Below are positions 7,879 to 15,549 of a stretch of DNA of 31,473 nt, piece by piece. Each line of letters opens with the position of its first letter. The first letter of the stretch is position 1. Below the pieces are notes generated by a model that saw nothing but the letters and a program-made list of their open reading frames with translations, made no database searches and was not told where the DNA came from. A program made the position numbers and the translations under genes. The stretch comes from an uncultured Paenibacillaceae bacterium (lineage in GTDB: Bacteria; Bacillota; Bacilli; Paenibacillales; DA-C8): positions 1-31,473 of the forward strand of contig CALGAO010000146.1 in the NCBI GenBank assembly GCA_937957685.1, read 5' to 3'.

Positions 7879-8277
7879 ATGAAGATTGAATGCTATGAAT
7901 TTCATGGCGAGGGCATGGGCAAGGTTTATGCGAATGAGAGCTGGATGGTGGGACTGAAAAACTGGAAGCCTGCCAACGATATCACGGGCATTGACTGCCT
8001 GGAAAGACACAATCTGACGGATGAGTTGTTTGTTTTGCTGGCTGGCGAATGCACATTGGTATATGCGAACGAGACCCCGAACGGGTTGGAGATAGATGCG
8101 GTGAAGATGGAGCCTTACAAGGTGTACAACATCCCTGCGACCCTGTGGCACAACACGGTGACGCAGAAGGATACGAAGCTGGTGCTGTTTGAGAATTCCT
8201 CGACAAGCATGGAGAACAGCGATGTGCTTCCTCTCACCGAGGAACAGATCGCGAAGATCAGAGAGCTGGTTCGATAG
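7879..8277 (+). CDS. Small cupin-domain protein, last gene of the sugar operon
   Basis: A 132-aa single-domain cupin-like protein. HNLTDELFVLLAGECTLVYA resembles cupin motif 1 with the usual G-rich turn, and YNIPATLWHNTVTQ resembles motif 2. Possible metal or ligand residues are H46 (in RHNLTDE), E50 and the H in LWHN. Start at ATG 7879, with GGAGGAG at 7864-7870, is preferred over ATG 7861, which overlaps that Shine-Dalgarno. It lies 123 bp after the second permease and shares its direction. Small cupins in sugar operons may be sugar isomerases or mutarotases; the reaction here is not known. Confidence 0.78.
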   Translation: MKIECYEFHGEGMGKVYANESWMVGLKNWKPANDITGIDCLERHNLTDELFVLLAGECTLVYANETPNGLEIDAVKMEPYKVYNIPATLWHNTVTQKDTKLVLFENSSTSMENSDVLPLTEEQIAKIRELVR

Positions 8278-8302
8278 TCTGTGCGCCACAGGCTGGCGCT
8301 TT

Positions 8303-8336
8303 CGAACTCCCGATGCGTATGGGCATCGGGAGTTCG
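8303..8336 (+). terminator. Strong hairpin at the end of the transketolase/ABC operon
   Basis: CGAACTCCCGATGC (8303-8316) and GCATCGGGAGTTCG (8323-8336) form a perfect 14-bp stem with a 6-nt loop. It starts 26 bp after the cupin stop. The following sequence is not U-rich, so it may act as a 3'-protecting structure. A weak GGCGG/CCGTC hairpin followed by eight T's near 8427-8456 may be the actual release site. Confidence 0.6.
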
Positions 8337-8540
8337 ACTGTCAGGAGGAAGATCGCAGGACTCGTTGCGGAAGGCATGCGGGAACCGCGCGTTGGAATGT
8401 TGACGATGAAACGGGATGATGGATAGAGATGTGGCGGGGTGGTCCGTCTTTTTTTTGTTTCCGTATGAGACGTTGATAGGCACCTCTCCCGGTTCACCTG
8501 TATATCCTGTCATAGAGGGATTCATAAGGAGTGAATGAGC

Positions 8541-9356
8541 ATGCCCGTGAGTGAAGGTGTTCATATCATCTATACCGTACGGCCTGGCGATACGCTGTAT
8601 TCGATCGCCCGGCGCTTCGGCAGCACGGTGCAGCTGATCGAGCAGTCGAACGCGCTGTATCCGCCGATCACCGATCCGGGAATGATCTATCCCGGGCAGG
8701 TGCTGACGATTCCGGAGACCGGGATCGGTCAGCCGAGGAAGATCACCTATATCATCAATCCGGGCGACAGCCTGTACAAGATCGGGCAGCGGTTCTCGGC
8801 GACTCCGGACCTGCTCGTCGGGCTGAACCCGCAGATCCTCGACGCCAATGTGATCATCGCCAATGTGCCGCTGACGGTTCCGGCGTTCATCTACAGCGTG
8901 GAGCAAGGGCAGAGCCTGTACCGCATCTCGCGTGAGCTCGGCGTGCCGATGAACGAGCTGATCCGGGCCAATCAGGGGCGGCCGGGGTTCTCGCCGGAGC
9001 TTCTGTTCGAGGGCTTCGAGCTGATCGTGCCGCTGCCATCGTCGAGCAACATCGTGGTCACGGCGCCGCTGCCGGGTATCAGCATCACGTCGGGACAGGC
9101 GCTGGAAGGTACGGCCCGCGCGTTTGAAGGGACGATCCTCTATCAATTGCTTGACGAGTCCGGACGGCATGTGATCGAGGAGAAGCCGCTGACGGTGTCG
9201 GTCGGCGCGCCGCTCTACGGCACTTTCTCGACGGCGATGCAGTTCGACCGCCCGCCGACGACTTCGAACGGGGAACTGTGGGTATACGCGCGCAGCGCGG
9301 TGGACGACCGGATCATCGATCTGGTGCAGGTGAAAGTCCGTTTTGCCGGTGTATAG
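8541..9356 (+). CDS. LysM-repeat protein with C-terminal Gmad2 domain
   Basis: A 271-aa protein with three LysM peptidoglycan-binding repeats, at about residues 9-55 (YTVRPGDTLYSIARRFG), 67-112 (YIINPGDSLYKIGQRFS) and 114-160 (YSVEQGQSLYRISRELG). A C-terminal Ig-like Gmad2 domain, first defined in bacterial spore germination proteins, covers about 175-270 (LEGTARAFEGTILYQLLDESG). No signal peptide is visible, as in several spore-coat or spore-cortex LysM proteins. ATG at 8541 has AAGGAG 9 bp upstream; ATG 8535 is too close. It probably binds cortex or cell-wall peptidoglycan during sporulation or germination (inference). It is monocistronic and unrelated to the upstream operon. Confidence 0.88.
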   Translation: MPVSEGVHIIYTVRPGDTLYSIARRFGSTVQLIEQSNALYPPITDPGMIYPGQVLTIPETGIGQPRKITYIINPGDSLYKIGQRFSATPDLLVGLNPQILDANVIIANVPLTVPAFIYSVEQGQSLYRISRELGVPMNELIRANQGRPGFSPELLFEGFELIVPLPSSSNIVVTAPLPGISITSGQALEGTARAFEGTILYQLLDESGRHVIEEKPLTVSVGAPLYGTFSTAMQFDRPPTTSNGELWVYARSAVDDRIIDLVQVKVRFAGV

Positions 9357-9593
9357 CCTTGTTGGCGCGGTGTGCCCGGTGTGTCGGGGGGACGGCGCTC
9401 GAACGCTATGATGGGCGGGATCATGATCGGGTACGGTCGTTGGTGGCAAGCGCAGAACGGTTCGGATGCTGACAGCTAATGTCCCAAGGAATCAGGTTCG
9501 TCGGCCTGGCAGCAAAGGGCCGGCATCTCGGATCGTTCGGCCAGCATGTCCGGGGCTATGATATGGCGCAAGGAAATTCGGGATATTTTCGTA

Positions 9594-9599
9594 TATAAT
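9594..9599 (+). promoter_or_regulatory. -10 element upstream of the aromatic-acid-exporter family gene
   Basis: TATAAT at 9594-9599 in the context GTATATAATA, 55 bp before the ATG. No good -35 is present 17 bp upstream. The rest of 9357-9650 shows no gene and no clear terminator. Confidence 0.5.
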
Positions 9600-9654
9600 A
9601 GTCCTGTACACCGGATGAACAGATCAGACACAGACATGGGGGATAGGACGGAGT

Positions 9655-10617
9655 ATGAAAATAGGCATCCGCACGATCAAGACGGCAACAGGCGTCAGCA
9701 TATCGGTCATCCTGGCGCAGGCGCTGCAGCTGTCCTACTTTACGGCGGCCGGCTTGCTGACGCTGCTCAGCATCCAGCGCACGCGCAAACAGTCGCTGCG
9801 CACGGTATCCCATCGATTCTTCGCCTGTCTGGTCGGCCTCGCGGTGGCCAGCATCTGCTTCAGCCTGAGCCAATTCCGCGCCTGGATCTTCCCCGTGATC
9901 TTCCTCGTGACCATCCCGCTGTGCGTCATGCTGAAGATCCAGGAAGGGGTGCCAAGCAGCTCCGTCGTCATCATGCATGCGTATATCCATGAGCATGTTG
10001 ATCTGGCTTTTCTCCTGAATGAGCTCGGGATCGTCGTCGTCGGGCTGGGGACAGGCTTGCTCGTCAATCTGTACATGCCCGGCATCGACAGGCAGATCGA
10101 GCAGGACAAGCGGCAGATCGAGCGGCTCATCTCCGTCATCCTGGGGCATTATGCCAAGCATCTGCGGGTCGGCAACCTGGAATGGGACGGCAGGGAGCTG
10201 ATCGAGCTCGAGGACAAGCTGAAGGCCGCGCAGAGATTGGCCGAGCAGGACGTGGAGAATCATCCGCGCCGCAAGGACCACCATTACTACGATTATTACA
10301 GGAACAAGGTCGGGCAGTTCGAGATCCTGCAGCGGATGCTGCCGCTGGTCTCGCAGATCGACCCCACGCTGGAGCAGAGCGTGCGCATCGGTGAGCTGAT
10401 GGACGAGCTGAGCGAGGATATCCTGCATCGTCGCGATACGAGCGGCTACAACCGGCGCTTGCGCGGCATCCGGGAGTATCACAAGGAGCTGCCGCTTCCG
10501 GCAACGCGGGCGGAGTTCGAGAGCCGGGCCTGCCTGTTCAACCTGGCCAATGAGCTGGAGCTGCTCATCGAGAAGGTGAGCGCCGATCATGAACGGCGCG
10601 TTCAGGCGCCGGGATGA
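9655..10617 (+). CDS. Aromatic acid exporter family (ArAE_1/FUSC-like) membrane protein
   Basis: A 320-aa membrane protein. The N-terminal 140 residues hold about four to five hydrophobic segments (ISVILAQALQLSYFTAAGLLTLLSIQ, then further helices to about 140). The C-terminal 170 residues are cytoplasmic, helical and charged, matching the ArAE_1 plus ArAE_1_C architecture of Bacillus YqjA-like proteins. Proteins of this group are proposed to export aromatic carboxylates or protect against them; direct evidence is scarce in Gram-positives. The start ATG at 9655 follows GGACGGAGT. The gene appears monocistronic. Confidence 0.85.
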   Translation: MKIGIRTIKTATGVSISVILAQALQLSYFTAAGLLTLLSIQRTRKQSLRTVSHRFFACLVGLAVASICFSLSQFRAWIFPVIFLVTIPLCVMLKIQEGVPSSSVVIMHAYIHEHVDLAFLLNELGIVVVGLGTGLLVNLYMPGIDRQIEQDKRQIERLISVILGHYAKHLRVGNLEWDGRELIELEDKLKAAQRLAEQDVENHPRRKDHHYYDYYRNKVGQFEILQRMLPLVSQIDPTLEQSVRIGELMDELSEDILHRRDTSGYNRRLRGIREYHKELPLPATRAEFESRACLFNLANELELLIEKVSADHERRVQAPG

Positions 10618-10618
10618 G

Positions 10619-10689
10619 TGCGGCACACCGGAGAGGCTAGCGGGTTGATGAACGTAAGGAACGTTTGTTTTAATGTGCGGCACACCGGA
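10619..10689. repeat. 15-bp direct repeat between two genes
   Basis: GTGCGGCACACCGGA occurs at 10619-10633 and exactly again at 10675-10689, each followed a few bases later by GAGAGG. It lies between the exporter-family gene and the pseudouridine synthase gene. Probably the residue of a 56-bp tandem duplication. Confidence 0.7.
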
Positions 10690-10769
10690 ATGAGAGGCGA
10701 TGGGGGCACCTGTAACGCGCGTTGGGAAGTTGATGCAGAAGGGACGTTTATTTATAACAGGAGGATGCG

Positions 10770-11756
10770 ATGAAGAGTAAAATGTCGCGTGACGGAGGCT
10801 CTCGGACCTTTCCGGGCAAACGGAAGGCTCGGGATCCTGTCGTCAGAAGAAGGTCTGCGAGCAGGGGCAAGGCGGCTGAGGCTTCGAAGGAGACGACATG
10901 GATCGTCGAGCAGGAGGCGGAGCTGCTGCCATACCTGTTGGAGAAAATCAGGCACAAGAGCCGCAACAATATCAAGTCGATCCTCGCCCGGGGGCAGGTT
11001 AGCGTCGGAGGCAGGAAGACGACCCGGCACGATCATCCGCTCCTTCCGGGGGATCGGGTGACCGTGAGCTGGGAGCAGGTGGTGCAGGACGAACCGATCC
11101 CGGGAGTGAAGATCGTCTATGAGGATGATGATCTGATCGTCATCGACAAGCAAGCCGGCCTGCTGTCGATCGCGTCGGAGAAGGAGCAGGAGGAGACGGC
11201 TTACCGATTCCTGATGGAATATGTGCGCAGGAAGGACCCGGCGAACCGGATCTTCATCGTCCACAGGCTCGACCGCGACACATCCGGCCTCATGATCTTC
11301 GCGAGAAGCGAGGAGATCCAGCAGCAGCTGCAGGAGGAATGGAAGGAGGCCGTGCCAGAGCGCAAATATTATGCGCTGGTGGAGGGCGAGGTTCGCAAGG
11401 ACGAGGATACGATCCGCACCTGGCTGAAGGAGACGAAGACGCTGCGCATGTATTCGAGTCCGGTGCCGAACGGCGGCCAGGAGGCGATCACCCACTACAG
11501 GGTGCTGCAGAGGTCGAAGGCCTACTCTTTGCTGGAGGTATGGCTTGAGACGGGGCGGAAGAATCAGATTCGCGTACATATGGAAGCGATCGGCCACAGC
11601 GTCGTCGGCGACAGGAAATACGGCGCGAAGTCCGATCCGATCGGCAGGCTGGGACTGCATGCCGGGACGATCGCCTTCTATCATCCGACGACCGGGGAGC
11701 TGATGCGCTTCGAGTCGAGGATACCCGGGAAGTTCCTGAGCGTATTCAAGCAGTGA
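10770..11756 (+). CDS. RluA family pseudouridine synthase
   Basis: A 328-aa enzyme that isomerises specific uridines in RNA (rRNA or tRNA) to pseudouridine. The catalytic motif HRLDRDTSG starts at H165, with the nucleophilic Asp at 168. An S4-type RNA-binding segment covers about residues 50-110 (LLPYLLEKIRHKSRNNIKSIL, then GQVSVGG). The C-terminal RKNQIRVHMEAIGHSVVGD is the second family signature. An extra basic N-terminal tail (about 35 residues, rich in Arg/Lys/Ser) precedes the S4 part. ATG 10770 follows AGGAGG. Which RNA position it modifies is not decidable here. Confidence 0.93.
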   Translation: MKSKMSRDGGSRTFPGKRKARDPVVRRRSASRGKAAEASKETTWIVEQEAELLPYLLEKIRHKSRNNIKSILARGQVSVGGRKTTRHDHPLLPGDRVTVSWEQVVQDEPIPGVKIVYEDDDLIVIDKQAGLLSIASEKEQEETAYRFLMEYVRRKDPANRIFIVHRLDRDTSGLMIFARSEEIQQQLQEEWKEAVPERKYYALVEGEVRKDEDTIRTWLKETKTLRMYSSPVPNGGQEAITHYRVLQRSKAYSLLEVWLETGRKNQIRVHMEAIGHSVVGDRKYGAKSDPIGRLGLHAGTIAFYHPTTGELMRFESRIPGKFLSVFKQ

Positions 11757-11795
11757 CGGAAAGGGAGGGGAGCGGGCGTAGGGCGCGAGAGGCGC

Positions 11796-11881
11796 GAGAG
11801 CAGAGAAAATCGTGTCTCAGGCGTGCCGGAGAGGACGTAGCAGCGTGAGAGCAGAAAAAATCGTCTCTCAGGCGTACCGGA
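11796..11881. repeat. Tandem duplication, two 35-bp copies with 51-bp period
   Basis: Copies at 11796-11830 and 11847-11881 begin GAGAGCAG and end CTCAGGCGT(G/A)CCGGA, with about three differences. Located in the convergent intergenic region just before the terminator hairpin. Confidence 0.8.
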
Positions 11882-11897
11882 GCGGCGCACACACGAA

Positions 11898-11928
11898 AGC
11901 GGGTCAGGAACCAGATTCCTGACCCGCT
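11898..11928. terminator. Convergent terminator hairpin
   Basis: AGCGGGTCAGGAA (11898-11910) and TTCCTGACCCGCT (11916-11928) form a perfect 13-bp stem with a 5-nt loop. It lies between the converging pseudouridine synthase (+) and DoxX (-) genes and can serve both, although neither U-tract is strong. Confidence 0.75.
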
Positions 11929-11942
11929 GTTGCTGTATAAGG

Positions 11943-12485
11943 TTATACGTGTTTCGGTTCCGGCCTGATCGCTGCGCCGTCGTCCGCGTCCTTGCGGATG
12001 CCGCGTCTCATGCGGTTGAACCACTTTCTCAGCAGCGGCATCAGATAGTAGTCGACGCCGAACCTGCCGGCATTCATGCCTGCCATGAAGATGATGCCGC
12101 CGATCAGCACCATCCAGGGATTCGTGCTGATGGTACCCGCGAACATGAACATGAAGTTCATCACCATGCCGAAGAATACCGCTACCGTGGTCAAAGCGCC
12201 GAGGATAAGGCCGAGCCCCACGAGGACCTCGCCCACCGGAACCAGGAAGTTGAACAGCTTCACATTCGGCAGGGCGAAGTGTTCGATAAAGGCTGTGTAG
12301 GTCGGGTAGAGGACTTCATCGCCCTTCATCACGGGGTTGGCGACCGCATTTTTCAGGAAGCCTTCCGCGTTGAAGCCGTTCACCAGCTTGCCCCAGCCCG
12401 ATGTCAGCCATTTGTATCCCAGATACACTCTCAGGAAGAGCAGAACCGCCGCCATAATCTTGTTTTCCCTCAGAAATTTCATCAT
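11943..12485 (-). CDS. DoxX family membrane protein (first of a divergent pair)
   Basis: A 180-aa integral membrane protein with about four transmembrane helices. The N-terminal AVLLFLRVYLGYKWLTSGWGKL is the DoxX signature helix; PVGEVLVGLGLILGALTTVAVFFGM and the MNFMFMFAGTISTNP segment follow. DoxX proteins are poorly understood; members form the small subunit of archaeal thiosulfate:quinone oxidoreductase or respond to thiol, quinone or oxidative stress in Bacillus (CatD, MhqP). ATG at 12485 has AAGGAG 9 bp upstream; an earlier start at 12536 is possible. It is divergently transcribed from a paralogue at 12884 with about 400 bp between them containing palindromic operators, so the two are probably co-regulated. 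Confidence 0.9.
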   Translation of the reverse strand: MMKFLRENKIMAAVLLFLRVYLGYKWLTSGWGKLVNGFNAEGFLKNAVANPVMKGDEVLYPTYTAFIEHFALPNVKLFNFLVPVGEVLVGLGLILGALTTVAVFFGMVMNFMFMFAGTISTNPWMVLIGGIIFMAGMNAGRFGVDYYLMPLLRKWFNRMRRGIRKDADDGAAIRPEPKHV

Positions 12486-12545
12486 GTTACCCAGCTCCTT
12501 CAAAAGGTTATTTTCATTTGCGAATCGAGTATTCAAGTCTGCATA

Positions 12546-12585
12546 TTGTGATAAAATTCACATATAATAGTGAAAAAAATCACAA
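12546..12585. promoter_or_regulatory. Two Rex/CRP-like palindromes near the start of the minus-strand doxX gene
   Basis: TTGTGATAAAATTCACAT (12546-12563) and TAGTGAAAAAAATCACAA (12568-12585) are GTGA-N6-TCAC palindromes. The first closely matches the Rex consensus TTGTGAA-N4-TTCACAA. On the minus strand an AT-rich TATTAT -10 candidate lies between them (about 12569-12564), so occupancy should block transcription toward the gene starting at 12485. Confidence 0.65.
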
Positions 12586-12710
12586 ACCATGGAACCAAAA
12601 AGATCGTTCGTCGCAGATCATCTGGCGCCAGTAGTGGGGTCGATAAGGGGTGCGCTTCATCTCCATCGACTCCTTTCCTTTGAGGTAAAAGATGGTGTTG
12701 CTGATAATGA

Positions 12711-12740
12711 TTGACGTTGCTCTGTTTACACTTTTACTAT
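12711..12740 (+). promoter_or_regulatory. Candidate distal promoter toward the plus-strand doxX gene
   Basis: TTGACG (12711-12716), 18-bp spacer, TACTAT (12735-12740). The palindrome at 12764-12781 falls just downstream of the predicted start site. Confidence 0.5.
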
Positions 12741-12763
12741 AGCACATGGAGAGGAGAATGTGA

Positions 12764-12827
12764 ATGTGATAATTTTCACAAATATGTGAACATAAATTTT
12801 GATATGTCGATAAATATTGTTAATTAT
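12764..12827 (+). promoter_or_regulatory. Overlapping Rex-like palindromes and proximal promoter of the plus-strand doxX gene
   Basis: ATGTGATAATTTTCACAA (12764-12781) overlaps a second palindrome TTCACAAATATGTGAA (12775-12790), giving three alternating TGTGA/TCACA/TGTGA half-sites. TTGATA (12799-12804), then 17 bp, then AATTAT (12822-12827) is a plausible proximal promoter. The operators lie just upstream of its -35. Confidence 0.6.
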
Positions 12828-12883
12828 GGTATCATTAATAGACGTAAGTACATTATCAATATCAATTAAAGGTGGTATGGCAA

Positions 12884-13465
12884 ATGGCAGAGGCGAAACC
12901 GATGAAGAAAGGCGACTACATCGTCGTCAAGGAAAATCCCGTATCCATGTTTCTGTTCAACAGCACCAAGTCTGCCTGGATCTGGCTCATCATCCGTCTG
13001 TACGTCGGGTATGTATGGCTTACATCCGGCATAGGCAAGCTGAGCAAACCGGCCTGGATCGGTGAGGATGCCGGCAAGGCGATTCAGGGATTCGTCGGGG
13101 GAGCGTTGGCCAAGGCGGAATCCGGATCTGATGTAACCGGTTGGTATGCGTGGTTTCTGGAAAATATCGTGTTGCCCAATGCCACAATCTTCTCCTATCT
13201 GGTCGTATTCGGCGAGATCGCGGTTGGTCTTGGTCTGATCGTGGGGCTGCTGACGGGCATCGCGGCATTCTTCGGGTCACTCATGAATGCCAGCTTCCTG
13301 TTCGCAGGTACGGTCAGTTCCAATCCGTTGCTCTTCATCCTGGCAACCTGGCTCGTGCTTGCGTGGAAGGTGGCGGGCTGGTACGGGCTTGACCGCTGGG
13401 CGCTCATGAAGCTGGGCACGCCCTGGTCACGCGTATCCGCCAAGCAGGACGAGCAATCAACCTGA
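12884..13465 (+). CDS. DoxX family membrane protein (second of a divergent pair)
   Basis: A 193-aa paralogue of the divergent neighbour. The helices match in order: IWLIIRLYVGYVWLTSGIGKLSKP, LVVFGEIAVGLGLIVGLLTGIAAFFG and SLMNASFLFAGTVSSNPLLF. A roughly 60-residue insert after helix 1 is Gly/Ala/Lys-rich and, by topology, faces outside. ATG at 12884 has AAAGGTGG 9 bp upstream; a GTG at 12872 overlaps that Shine-Dalgarno. The Arg in the first helix and the GxxAG-type motif are conserved in both copies, suggesting a shared quinone- or thiol-related function (inference). The gene ends at a convergent terminator. Confidence 0.9.
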   Translation: MAEAKPMKKGDYIVVKENPVSMFLFNSTKSAWIWLIIRLYVGYVWLTSGIGKLSKPAWIGEDAGKAIQGFVGGALAKAESGSDVTGWYAWFLENIVLPNATIFSYLVVFGEIAVGLGLIVGLLTGIAAFFGSLMNASFLFAGTVSSNPLLFILATWLVLAWKVAGWYGLDRWALMKLGTPWSRVSAKQDEQST

Positions 13466-13488
13466 TTGATCCAACGCGCAAAGAACAG

Positions 13489-13529
13489 CGGCGGTGAGAG
13501 ACGCTTCAAACGTCACTCACCGCCGTTTT
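13489..13529. terminator. Bidirectional terminator between DoxX and alcohol dehydrogenase genes
   Basis: CGGCGGTGAG (13489-13498) pairs with CTCACCGCCG (13516-13525), followed by TTTT on the plus strand. The hairpin lies between converging genes, so it can serve both. Confidence 0.8.
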
Positions 13530-13539
13530 GATGCCTGCC

Positions 13540-14706
13540 TTACAGGCTCATGCGCAGGATTTCCTTCACGTCCTCCTTGTGCAGAGGCTTGAATCTGCCG
13601 ATCGGGCCGAAGGTAACGGCTTGCTCGGCCATGCGATCCAGTTGCTCATCGCCGATGCCAACGTCACGCAGCGTCGCCGGCGCGCCGATCCGGGTGAAGA
13701 ACGCCCTTGTCGCATCGATGCCCGCCAGCGCGACCTCCTCATCGCTCTTGCCGGTCGGGTCGATGTTCCAGACGCGAACCGCATATTGCACGAAGCGATC
13801 GATCCTTTCCTTGTACACATAGCGCATCCAGTTCGGGAAGAGGATCGCGAGTCCGGCGCCATGGGGGATATCATAGAGCGCGCTGACCTCATGTTCTATG
13901 CCATGGGTTGCCCAGTCGTCCTGCATGCCGAGGCTGATCTGCCCGCCATTTAGGGCCATCGTGCCGCACCACATGAGGTTGGCGCGGGCATCATAGTCAT
14001 CCGGCTTCGCCAGTGCGGGCTCCGCGTTTTCGATGACCGTCTGCAGCACGGATTCGCAGAATCGTTCCTGCAGAGGGGTGTTTCGGGTCTGGCTGAAATA
14101 CTGCTCAAATACGTGCGACATCATGTCGACGATGCCGTTGACGACGTGCTCGCGCGGCACTGTGTATGTGAGCTCCGGATCGAGGATCGAGAATCTCGGG
14201 AAGGCGTGCGGGCTGCCGCAGCCGCGCTTCAGGTTGAGCTCCCAGTTCGTGATGACGAAGTTGCCGTTCGCTTCCGAGCCGGTAGCCGACAGCGTCAGGA
14301 TCGAGCCAAGCGGCAATGCGGATGCCGGTCTTGCCTTGCGCTCGAAGAAATCCCAGACATCGCCCTCGTACGGGACGCCAACGGCAACCGCCTTGGCGGC
14401 GTCGATGACGCTGCCTCCTCCGGCCGCCAGGATGAACTCGATGCCTTCCTTGCGGCAGATCTCGATGCCTCTCCGGACCGTAGATACGCGCGGGTTCGGC
14501 TCAACGCCAGGCAGCTCATGGACGGTTGCGCCGATGCTGCCAAGCTGCTGCATGATCCGGTCGTACAGCCCGGTGCGCTTGATGCTGCCGCCTCCATAGA
14601 CGAGGAGCACGCGCGTGCCGTAAGGTTTCACAAGAGCGCCCAGCTGGTCAACGGTTCCGCGGCCGAAGACGATCTTTGTCGGATTCTGAAACGTAAAGTT
14701 CTCCAT
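13540..14706 (-). CDS. Iron-containing alcohol dehydrogenase (butanol dehydrogenase/YqhD-like)
   Basis: A 388-aa cytoplasmic NAD(P)H-dependent alcohol dehydrogenase of the group III (Fe/Zn) family. Metal ligands are D194 and H198 (DMMSH), H268 and H282 (YDIPHG), nearly the same numbering as E. coli YqhD. The cofactor motif GGGSVIDAAKA is at 97-107, and an upstream GGGS is at 38-41. It probably reduces medium-chain or short aldehydes, for example as an aldehyde-scavenging or butanol-type dehydrogenase. ATG at 14706 follows GAGGTG and starts exactly where the family starts (MENFTFQNPTKIVFGRG); an earlier in-frame start at 14763 would only add an unrelated tail. Transcribed alone, ending in the terminator shared with the DoxX gene. 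Confidence 0.95.
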   Translation of the reverse strand: MENFTFQNPTKIVFGRGTVDQLGALVKPYGTRVLLVYGGGSIKRTGLYDRIMQQLGSIGATVHELPGVEPNPRVSTVRRGIEICRKEGIEFILAAGGGSVIDAAKAVAVGVPYEGDVWDFFERKARPASALPLGSILTLSATGSEANGNFVITNWELNLKRGCGSPHAFPRFSILDPELTYTVPREHVVNGIVDMMSHVFEQYFSQTRNTPLQERFCESVLQTVIENAEPALAKPDDYDARANLMWCGTMALNGGQISLGMQDDWATHGIEHEVSALYDIPHGAGLAILFPNWMRYVYKERIDRFVQYAVRVWNIDPTGKSDEEVALAGIDATRAFFTRIGAPATLRDVGIGDEQLDRMAEQAVTFGPIGRFKPLHKEDVKEILRMSL

Positions 14707-14802
14707 AAGGCCACACCTCGATCTCTGATATGTATGTGCGGCTGTATGCCGCCTTGATGACACCTACAGAGGAAAGTATAACGTTTACAGGGTGCACCGC
14801 GC

Positions 14803-15126
14803 AATGTTTGCCGTTCGGATGTCGTGGTGACGTCGTATGAATGATGGGGTGCGGGTTGCAACCCGGGGGGCGGCGGTATACGAAAAGCAGAACATAGACA
14901 GAGGGCACCAGGTAATGTTTGCGGTTCGGATGACGGGGCGACGTCGCTTGACCGATGGCTTGCGAAAGGTGGACAGAGGAGCGATGGGGCCTGGACGCTG
15001 GCAGCAACGGCGGGATATGCAACCGAGGGTCCGGGAGGGCCAGAGGGCTTGCAGGAATGGCGAGTGTTGCCAGAGTATCGGAAGGAACCTGGACGCTGGC
15101 AGCAAGCGGCAGGATTGCAAGCGTGG
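14803..15126. repeat. Two families of degenerate direct repeats in a 500-bp gene-poor region
   Basis: The stretch 14707-15213 has no convincing gene. It contains a 45-bp unit (14803-14847 and 14914-14958, period 111 bp; begins AATGTTTGC, contains GTTCGGATG and GACGTCG) and a 39-bp unit (14990-15028 and 15088-15126, period 98 bp; begins CCTGGACGCTGGCAGCAA). Frames across the region are open on both strands only because of high G+C and show no ribosome-binding sites. Confidence 0.75.
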
Positions 15127-15213
15127 AACGAACGGGCCATAATAAGAGCACAGGAACATCAGGGACGAGACTTGTATCAGATTAACCAGAAATCGTAGCG
15201 GGGAGGAACCGTC

Positions 15214-15390
15214 TTGAAGCTGCAAGTTCAGATTCTGTGGGATGACCAGACTGTCAGGGAAGCGGAGATCGAACTGAATGGCGACAAATTCGCGCCGCTG
15301 AGCGAAGAAGAGAAGGAAGCCGCCATCGAGACGATCATCCGCGATTATGTGAACCAGCATCTCGCTGTCAGATGGGAACTTGAGGAATAG
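15214..15390 (+). CDS. Uncharacterised 58-residue acidic protein
   Basis: TTG at 15214 with a strong GGGGAGGAA 5 bp upstream opens a 58-codon frame. The protein starts MKLQVQILWDDQ, is acidic (16 Asp/Glu against 7 Lys/Arg) and ends RWELEE. The predicted secondary structure is beta-beta (1-25) then a helix (SEEEKEAAIETIIRDYVNQHL). I do not recognise the family. The good ribosome-binding site and the clean amphipathic helix argue that it is real. It precedes the SASP gene by 160 bp in the same direction, so a spore-related role is conceivable but unsupported. Confidence 0.65.
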   Translation: MKLQVQILWDDQTVREAEIELNGDKFAPLSEEEKEAAIETIIRDYVNQHLAVRWELEE

Positions 15391-15549
15391 CCCGGAGAAG
15401 CGAATGAACTGTCGCGCGAGGCCGCATCCTAATAAGCAAAGAAATACCGGTTCGGCGCGGCGATGCCGACGCAAGGGCGCCAATGGCAACCGGTAGGTCT
15501 TGAGGCTTGATGCTTACTTCGATAATACCAACAAAGGCAGGCGAGTACC

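Noticed and set aside
2586..8277. Full sulfo-transketolase (sulfoquinovose) pathway
   Set aside because: Only the two transketolase subunits and a transporter are present; no sulfosugar isomerase, reductase or exporter is seen, so I do not make the claim.
14707..15213. CRISPR-like array in the repeat-rich region
   Set aside because: Only two copies of each unit, diverged, with unequal spacing and no cas genes in the window. The same applies to the repeats at 24804-25009.
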